Shown here: positions 32,359-37,381 of the stretch, one piece after another
Numbering within the stretch: position 1 is the stretch's first letter
How the letters are laid out: each line of letters starts with the position of its first letter
DNA from: CAZMHN01 sp964566145
Lineage (GTDB): Bacteria; Patescibacteriota; Patescibacteriia; Veblenbacterales; UBA10138
DNA length: 37,381 nucleotides
Direction: 5' to 3'
Assembly: GCA_964566145.1 (NCBI GenBank)
Contig: CAZMHN010000007.1
Span: 1 to 37,381, forward strand
Translations under genes and position numbers: made by a program
Notes under the pieces: model-generated
What the model was told of the DNA's origin: nothing
The model's input: only the letters and a program-made list of their open reading frames with translations
Database searches by the model: none

Positions 32359-32387
32359 TTGATTTTTAGTTCTTTTCGTGCTATAAT
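32359..32387 (+). promoter_or_regulatory. Promoter of the WYVNP-repeat gene
   Basis: -35 TTGATT (32359-32364), 17-nt spacer, -10 TATAAT (32382-32387). The leader of about 43 nt contains a small hairpin, GAGGC with GCCTC (about 32414-32429), 8 nt before the GTG start. Confidence 0.82.
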
Positions 32388-32436
32388 TAGTATGTTCGAA
32401 CAAAAATAAAACCGAGGCCGCGAAGCCTCAATAGCT

Positions 32437-33261
32437 GTGAAACAAACATACAATCATGTTTCACCGGCGTTTCAGCTGGTGATACCTCCGCTTCCGCGTA
32501 CCCTGCGCTTGGCTTTCTTGAGCACGGCGTTTTTTGTGTACTTCAGCGTCTTGTTGGTGACGCTTGCTTTGAACCGCGCCTCCTGGTATCAAATGACGGA
32601 CGGATACGCCGTTGCAGAGCGAGTGCGGGTAGTGGCTGATGTTCCCGCGGCCCGGACGACAACTCAGTTTCGTCCACTGATGTTCCCGCAGAATAAGACG
32701 GTTGTCAGATCAGCGAGGGCGCCGGCCGCCGGTAGCGTGCTTGGCATTATGAACGAGCCGCCGCTCGACGGAACGTTCGGCGCGGTATCAGCGGCCGTGC
32801 CGTGCGGATGCGGTTCGTCTTATTCCGTCGGCCTCAAGCCTACGTTTGGCGTTGAAGGGCGCATCCTTCTCCAAGTGGAGGAACAAGGAGAAGCTTGGTA
32901 CGCTGATCCGGCTTCGTCTCAAGTGTTGTACCTGGCGGACGGAGGATCGGCGTTCCAGGTATTCGCGCGCCAGGCCGTCGGGATAACCAACGCTGACATC
33001 TCCCGCATTCCCATAGGTAACTTGGACAGGCCGGGGGAAGAAATCGCTGCAGTGAAAGATCAGCTGGCGGAGCGTTTGCGGGGCCGTGTCCTGCTTCAGA
33101 CGGAATCACTGGGGGAGCTATGGTACGTGAATCCGGCCGACGGCAGGCGCTACTACCTGGCGGATGGACGGGGGGCTTATCAAATCATGCGCCGTCTTGG
33201 TCTTGGCATAACGAATGAGGGTTTGGAAAAGTTGCGTGGCAGTCCGGTATTGGGCGGGTAG
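32437..33261 (+). CDS. Membrane-anchored protein with two WY-VNP-type repeats
   Basis: 274 residues starting at GTG 32437 (no better in-frame start is seen). One N-terminal membrane helix (about 24-44) would anchor an extracellular part. The C-terminal half has two copies of a repeat seen widely in Parcubacteria: EAWYADPASSQVLYLADGGS then FARQAVGITNADI, and ELWYVNPADGRRYYLADGRG then MRRLGLGITNEGL. The repeat function is not known. A short linker has CGCGSS. It has its own promoter and probably acts at the cell surface. Confidence 0.72.
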   Translation: MKQTYNHVSPAFQLVIPPLPRTLRLAFLSTAFFVYFSVLLVTLALNRASWYQMTDGYAVAERVRVVADVPAARTTTQFRPLMFPQNKTVVRSARAPAAGSVLGIMNEPPLDGTFGAVSAAVPCGCGSSYSVGLKPTFGVEGRILLQVEEQGEAWYADPASSQVLYLADGGSAFQVFARQAVGITNADISRIPIGNLDRPGEEIAAVKDQLAERLRGRVLLQTESLGELWYVNPADGRRYYLADGRGAYQIMRRLGLGITNEGLEKLRGSPVLGG

Positions 33262-33298
33262 CCATCGGTGTCGAATTGTGCATGACTCTGGTTCGGGC

Positions 33299-33327
33299 TT
33301 GACTTTTTTGCTAAGCTGGTGTATAGT
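33299..33327 (+). promoter_or_regulatory. Promoter of the CAP-domain gene
   Basis: -35 TTGACT (33299-33304), 17-nt spacer, -10 TATAGT (33322-33327). It lies 32 nt before the ATG at 33360 and overlaps the upstream end of the open frame, supporting the later start. Confidence 0.8.
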
Positions 33328-33359
33328 TGCCTGTTCGATTCGTAGCTTCTAGGCGTTAT

Positions 33360-34712
33360 ATGCGCAAGGTGATACATCTAGTGAAGCGCCATTCTCGCAA
33401 GGCCGGCAGGCACCTGCTCGACCATTTTGTGCCGCACGAGCGCAACCAGCACAACCCGCACGCTCTGAAACATCGGGTGCTGGTCGGGTACAGCGTCATA
33501 CTCGTGCTCTTGAAAGCCTTGGCGCTTATCGTACCGGTGGTCTTGCCGTCTTCGAGCCTGTACTCGAGCGCTGTCACGCCCCAGAACATTGTGTCGCTCA
33601 CGAATCAGACCAGGCAGAATTTGAATCTGACCGCGCTGAGCGTAAACGAAAAACTGTCGCAGGCGGCTTCGGCCAAAGCGCAGGATATGGTGGCCAACCA
33701 GTACTTCGCGCACACCAGCCCGGCGGGCGTTACGCCGTGGAGCTGGTTCCAGCAGGCAGGCTATAAATATTTGGTGGCAGGGGAGAATCTGGCGGTTCAT
33801 TTTACTTCGGCTGAGGGCGTGACTGAAGGCTGGATGGCCAGTCCTTCGCACCGTGCCAATATCGTGAACGCGCGTTATTCGGAGATCGGCGTAGGCGTGG
33901 CTATGGGCGAGTTTGAGGGTTACCAGACCACGTTCGTTGTCCAGATGTTCGGTTTGCCAGTAGGAGCCCCGGAAGCGCCTGCCGTGACCGTAGCCAGCGC
34001 TCCGTCCGGTCTGCCGAAAATAGCGGTACCGTCGGAAGGTCAGGTAGCGGCCGCGGAACAAACGCCCCCGGTCACGCAACCGTCTCAGGTTGAACCTGAG
34101 TCTCAGCCTCAACCTGAGCCACCGATAGAAACGGAACTCCCGACCGCGCCGGTAGCGGAACAGCCGGTCGTGCCGGCTGAGGAAGCTCCCCAACCGTCGC
34201 CAAAGCTGGTAATGGACGAGTCGAACATCACGGTTACTCAGCAGGCCGACGCCTACCACGTGCGCGTTACCATCGTGGGGGCGTCGAAGGTTACGGCGCA
34301 CTTGGCGGGCGAAACTGGCGAACTCACTCAAGAGGCCGGCACTCCCGACGTATGGCAGGGAACTATACCGTACCACCTGGCCACTATGAGCCGCGGCGGC
34401 GAACGCTTGACGGTACAGGCGGTAAGTCCTTCCGGCCAGCACGAGAATTTCACTCTGGCCTGGGTGGCGCCGCAGGCGCAGACGCAGCAGGTATACACTT
34501 TCAATGAGGGCGAGGCGCGGTACGCCAAGGTATTCGGTTTGACCATCCCGAACATGCAGGATGAAGTCAGGCAGGTGTACTTTTACTTCATGGTGTTCTT
34601 GGGAGCGGCCCTGCTCATCAACATACTGGTCAAGGTGCGCATCCAGAAACTCTCGGTCATCGGGCACACGGCTTTCGTACTGGCTCTGGCCCTCCTGCTC
34701 ATGGCCGTATAG
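33360..34712 (+). CDS. CAP/SCP-domain surface protein
   Basis: 450 residues. A basic cytoplasmic N-terminus with many His and Arg, a membrane helix (about 40-62), then a CAP (SCP/PR1-like) domain (about 75-200). Its family features are LNLTALSVNEKLSQAASAKA, YFAHTSPAGVTPWSWFQQAG, AGENLAVHF, and WMASPSHRANIVNARYSEIG then VVQMFG. A Pro/Glu/Gln-rich linker follows (about 215-285), then an Ig-like strand region and a final membrane helix (about 401-420, with more hydrophobic sequence to the end). So the CAP domain is displayed outside and tethered at both ends. CAP proteins of bacteria are mostly uncharacterised; roles in surface binding or lysis are inference. Confidence 0.85.
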   Translation: MRKVIHLVKRHSRKAGRHLLDHFVPHERNQHNPHALKHRVLVGYSVILVLLKALALIVPVVLPSSSLYSSAVTPQNIVSLTNQTRQNLNLTALSVNEKLSQAASAKAQDMVANQYFAHTSPAGVTPWSWFQQAGYKYLVAGENLAVHFTSAEGVTEGWMASPSHRANIVNARYSEIGVGVAMGEFEGYQTTFVVQMFGLPVGAPEAPAVTVASAPSGLPKIAVPSEGQVAAAEQTPPVTQPSQVEPESQPQPEPPIETELPTAPVAEQPVVPAEEAPQPSPKLVMDESNITVTQQADAYHVRVTIVGASKVTAHLAGETGELTQEAGTPDVWQGTIPYHLATMSRGGERLTVQAVSPSGQHENFTLAWVAPQAQTQQVYTFNEGEARYAKVFGLTIPNMQDEVRQVYFYFMVFLGAALLINILVKVRIQKLSVIGHTAFVLALALLLMAV

Positions 34713-34735
34713 CGAAGCTGAATTTAGCAGGAATT

Positions 34736-34763
34736 GCCCCGCTTAGGCAGGGCTTTTCTTTTT
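34736..34763 (+). terminator. Terminator of the CAP-domain gene
   Basis: GCCC (34736-34739) pairs with GGGC (34750-34753), with CGCTTAGGCA as loop, followed by TTTTCTTTTT. The stem is short but the U run is good. Confidence 0.65.
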
Positions 34764-34811
34764 ATTCACAAGATGTTAGGGTGGTCCCGCAACGGCTTCA
34801 AAGCTTACCTC

Positions 34812-34840
34812 TTGACAAGTTTATGGTCTTGTGGTAAGGT
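34812..34840 (+). promoter_or_regulatory. Promoter of the VWA adhesin gene
   Basis: -35 TTGACA (34812-34817), 17-nt spacer, -10 TAAGGT (34835-34840, same -10 as prs). The leader of about 75 nt contains a U-rich stretch and a hairpin (AAGACG 34871-34876 with CGTCTT 34897-34902, and CCGA with TCGG inside). Confidence 0.72.
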
Positions 34841-34922
34841 CAGCTGTTATCTTTTTTACTTTTTAGCCTAAAGACGCATCCGAGCCTTTTCGGGTCCGTC
34901 TTGGGTCGAGGTAATACAGCCT

Positions 34923-37381
34923 ATGTCACACGTTACAGCGTTCTCGCGCCGCGTTCTCGCGGCCCTACGTCCGATCAGCGTTTTGGCCCTTTTGGCCTTG
35001 GCGCTCCAAATTTTTGTCCCGTCCCCGTTGGGACAGGTAAGTGCCACCGGCACCCCGCCCCAGTCCAACCCGCCCCTTTTGCAGGCGTGCGGATTGGATG
35101 TGGCTTTGATAGTGGACGTTTCCGGCAGTATTGAGCAGAGCGAAATGACGCAGGTGAAAAGCGCTCTGACCGGATTCGCCAATGCGTTCGATGGCACACC
35201 TACTGTGTTCAGCCTGTCCAAGTTCAATCAGACGGCGAGCGTGGTGCAACCGTTTTCTTTGACGCCTGCTCAGGCGGCCACGGCAGTACAGAACCAAATT
35301 CCTTCCGCCGGGTCCAGCTACACGAACTGGGATGACGGGCTGGCTAAGGGCTACTCAACGTTCGATCCCCGCACGGCCAAGCAGAATCTCATCGTAATCG
35401 CGACTGACGGAAATCCGAACCGCTGGGGTTCCTCAGGCAGTAGCACCGGCGGAGAGAGCGCGGCCCTGGCCAAGGCCATAGAGCGCGCCAATGGCATCAA
35501 GGCAGCGGGTACGCGCATTATCGCCATAGGCATAGGCGGCGGCAGCGACCCTTTGAATATAGACAACCTCAAGGCCATCACCGGCCCCAACGTGGCGCCT
35601 CCGAGCACCATTGATACCTCCGTGGACGTAATCACGGCGGATTTCGCCCAACTGTCGCAGGCCATGAGCGAGCTGGCCAACACGATGTGCGGCGGGAAGA
35701 TACTGGTGCAAAAGCAGTTCGACGTTGACGGCGACGGAACCCCGGACTTGGACGGCTCCGTACCCGATGCGCTTTTGTCCGGATACACATTCGATGTTAG
35801 CGGGAGTCCGTCAGACCCGTCGTCTCAGGTGACGACAGACACGGGTGCTTTGGAATTCGATGTACTGAACGGCACGTACGAGCTTTCAGAAACCGACCTT
35901 CCGGCCGGTACGCACCTTGAGAGCGTGGTGTGCCAAAAAGGACAGCAGGAAGTGGGCACCATAGATGTGCAGAGCCGGACGGTCACAGACTTGGTTATGG
36001 GCTCCGATGAGACCATTGCCTGCCGTTTCGTGAATGCGTACGATACCGCGACTATCATAGTGAAGAAGCTGGTTACGAACAACGATGGCGGCAAGAAGCA
36101 GTCCTCCGATTTCACTATGCATGTATCGGCCGCGAACCCTTCGCAAGCCTCTTTTGCGGGTAGCGAGTCCGGTGTCGCAGTCACGGTACAACCTGGCAAG
36201 TATGATGTGACAGAGGATGCGGACGCCGCCTATGTGGCTGACATCGGATCGGAATGTTCCGGTTCTATCGCGGCGGGCGAAACCAAGACCTGCGTCATAA
36301 CTAACGATGACGTGGATGAGCCGCTGGAGGAAGTTCCGGTCGCGACCTGCACCGGCGCGGGCGAAGTGTACCTGTTCCGCGGCAACCAGTTCCAGGCCAT
36401 CGACGCCACGTTCCAGACCCAGCGCAACCGCTTGCTTATTTTTACGCGCGGCGACTATCTGGACAGCTTGAGCGTGACCTTGAACGGTTCCCCGGCTACT
36501 GCGAATCTGGTCAAGGATATTTCTTCCCCGTTCCCGGTGAAGGTATTCCAGGTGGTAACCGGGTCAGGCGACACGGTGCGCGTCACTGGTACTAGCACCC
36601 CGGCTGGTTACGGAGCCCGGGCTGTACAGGGTTTCTTGGCCCAGGACGCTTCGGCACCGGCTTACGACATTTCAACTTTGCAGGTCATCTTCGACGACGC
36701 GCAGGTGAATGAAATGTATTTGACGCCGGGTAGCTACTCCTACGTTTTCTTTGATAAGTACACCCAGAACAACGACGGTACCGACGACAGCCGCTTGCTC
36801 TCGGTGGAAGTTACAGGTCCGGGCGGTACGCTTATTGACCAGTCGTACACCAAGCCTGCTCCGGCCGGAACCCAGGGCGTAGTCGTGGGTAATTTCACGG
36901 TTGGCTCCAGCGGAGAGGGTATGCACGAACTGGCGCTTTCCACCCAAGACAGCGTGTATTGGCCCAAGGCTGTGTGTCCTGTCCCGACCGCGACTATCAT
37001 CGTGAAGAAGCACGTTATCAACAATAATAGCGGTAATAAGGTAGCCTCAAATTTCACCATGAACGTGACAGCCGTGAATCCGTCGCAGACCTCGTTCCCG
37101 GGTAGCGAAGCGGGCGTGACCGTGACCGTTAACCCGGGCGATTACAACGTGGACGAGATTGAGCTCTCCGGTTATGCCAAGAGCCGTTCAGCCGAATGCT
37201 ACGGCAAGATATACGGCGGGGAGACCAAAACCTGCGTCATTACGAACGATGACATAGAGCCCAAGGTATGCCACCTGGAAATAGACAAGACTGTTGACCA
37301 CGCAGTGGCGCAGCCGGGCGACACCCTCACCTACACCTTGAATTTCAGGAACATAGGCAACATTCCTTGTACCGGCGGCGG
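34923..37381 (+). CDS. Large von Willebrand A-domain surface adhesin, 3' end missing
   Basis: At least 819 codons, open to the window edge. N-terminal signal peptide or anchor (residues 1-40, basic start then a hydrophobic run). A von Willebrand A domain follows (about 57-250) with an intact MIDAS start DVSGS (65-69) and a second loop IATDGNPNRWG. Then come beta-rich modules, including two 89-residue repeats (36045-36311 and 36987-37253) that look like prealbumin/SpaA-type domains, separated by an Ig-like region. A DUF11-like module starts at the edge (LEIDKTVDHAVAQPGDTLTY). Such stalk-like proteins bind host cells or matrix via the VWA domain. A GAGG Shine-Dalgarno lies 11 nt before the ATG. 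Confidence 0.87.
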   Translation, partial: MSHVTAFSRRVLAALRPISVLALLALALQIFVPSPLGQVSATGTPPQSNPPLLQACGLDVALIVDVSGSIEQSEMTQVKSALTGFANAFDGTPTVFSLSKFNQTASVVQPFSLTPAQAATAVQNQIPSAGSSYTNWDDGLAKGYSTFDPRTAKQNLIVIATDGNPNRWGSSGSSTGGESAALAKAIERANGIKAAGTRIIAIGIGGGSDPLNIDNLKAITGPNVAPPSTIDTSVDVITADFAQLSQAMSELANTMCGGKILVQKQFDVDGDGTPDLDGSVPDALLSGYTFDVSGSPSDPSSQVTTDTGALEFDVLNGTYELSETDLPAGTHLESVVCQKGQQEVGTIDVQSRTVTDLVMGSDETIACRFVNAYDTATIIVKKLVTNNDGGKKQSSDFTMHVSAANPSQASFAGSESGVAVTVQPGKYDVTEDADAAYVADIGSECSGSIAAGETKTCVITNDDVDEPLEEVPVATCTGAGEVYLFRGNQFQAIDATFQTQRNRLLIFTRGDYLDSLSVTLNGSPATANLVKDISSPFPVKVFQVVTGSGDTVRVTGTSTPAGYGARAVQGFLAQDASAPAYDISTLQVIFDDAQVNEMYLTPGSYSYVFFDKYTQNNDGTDDSRLLSVEVTGPGGTLIDQSYTKPAPAGTQGVVVGNFTVGSSGEGMHELALSTQDSVYWPKAVCPVPTATIIVKKHVINNNSGNKVASNFTMNVTAVNPSQTSFPGSEAGVTVTVNPGDYNVDEIELSGYAKSRSAECYGKIYGGETKTCVITNDDIEPKVCHLEIDKTVDHAVAQPGDTLTYTLNFRNIGNIPCTGG
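36045..36311 (+). repeat. Adhesin repeat copy 1
   Basis: 89-codon module from TATIIVKKLV to KTCVITNDD, with a conserved NPSQASFAGSESGV centre and Cys-containing end (SECSGSIAAGETKTC). The same length as copy 2, with strong protein similarity. Confidence 0.85.
36987..37253 (+). repeat. Adhesin repeat copy 2
   Basis: 89-codon module from TATIIVKKHV to KTCVITNDD, aligning with copy 1 without gaps (for example NPSQTSFPGSEAGV and AECYGKIYGGETKTC). The two Cys positions are kept in both copies and may form a disulfide. Confidence 0.85.

Noticed and set aside
33378..34667. Antisense open frame of 429 aa over the CAP-domain gene
   Set aside because: Arg/Leu repeats mirror the Pro/Glu-rich linker; the sense gene has promoter, domain and terminator.
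1..37381. tRNA or rRNA genes, CRISPR arrays, insertion sequences
   Set aside because: I found no T-loop-like GTTCGANTC with matching acceptor stems, no regularly spaced direct repeats, and no transposase or terminal inverted repeats around a gene.

Overview
The window is a gene-dense bacterial chromosome segment, rich in GC except for one AT-rich island. It most resembles the Candidate Phyla Radiation (Patescibacteria, probably a Parcubacteria-type lineage). Four things point there: a neighbouring ribose-1,5-bisphosphate isomerase and archaeal-type AMP phosphorylase; a sigma-region-4/HARE-HTH protein followed by a membrane protein and a VirD4/TraG-like ATPase; small DUF5671-, Gmad2- and WYVNP-repeat-type envelope proteins; and short, compact operons. 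This is inference from gene content; there is no rRNA gene here. TGA and TAG both end real genes, so the standard bacterial code is used.

Layout. 1-3210 (+) is the end of a peptidoglycan/division operon: ftsW (5' end missing), murG, murC. 3211-4970 is a low-density stretch: a minus-strand lipoprotein gene, a small three-helix membrane protein gene, and about 500 nt with nested inverted repeats behind a strong minus-strand promoter, which I read as an unrecognised structured RNA or very long leader. murB (+) and prs (-) converge on a shared bidirectional terminator. prs and hpf diverge from nearly back-to-back promoters; hpf is followed by a compact arginine-decarboxylase-like gene and by secA. 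11621-12244 is an AT-rich PIN-nuclease gene that looks acquired. 12286-15084 is a run of small genes: GNAT, nucleotidyltransferase, an MTH1-like NUDIX hydrolase, a Gmad2-domain protein and a zinc ribbon. 15267-16297 holds two related PIN-like genes, the first broken by an in-frame TAG. 16450-18801 is a four-gene operon (membrane protein, HAD phosphatase, CYTH protein, YdjM-like membrane protein). Then come an ABC exporter and secD-secF; SecD carries an extra parvulin-like segment.

23568-32316 begins at a perfect TTGACA-17-TATAAT promoter. It runs through the sigma4/HARE regulator, membrane protein, VirD4-like ATPase, R15P isomerase, AMP phosphorylase, a half-size EamA protein, a DUF5671 protein and a ferredoxin. 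The last part (32437 to the end) is three cell-surface genes, each with its own promoter: a WYVNP-repeat protein, a CAP/SCP-domain protein and a large von Willebrand A adhesin that runs off the window.

How it fits together. The window combines wall synthesis (FtsW, MurG, MurC, MurB), protein export (SecA, SecD, SecF) and surface display (lipoprotein, CAP, VWA adhesin), as expected for a small cell living attached to others. It also holds nucleotide scavenging: Prs makes PRPP, while AMP phosphorylase and R15P isomerase would send AMP ribose toward ribulose-1,5-bisphosphate. RuBisCO, needed to complete that route, is not in this window.
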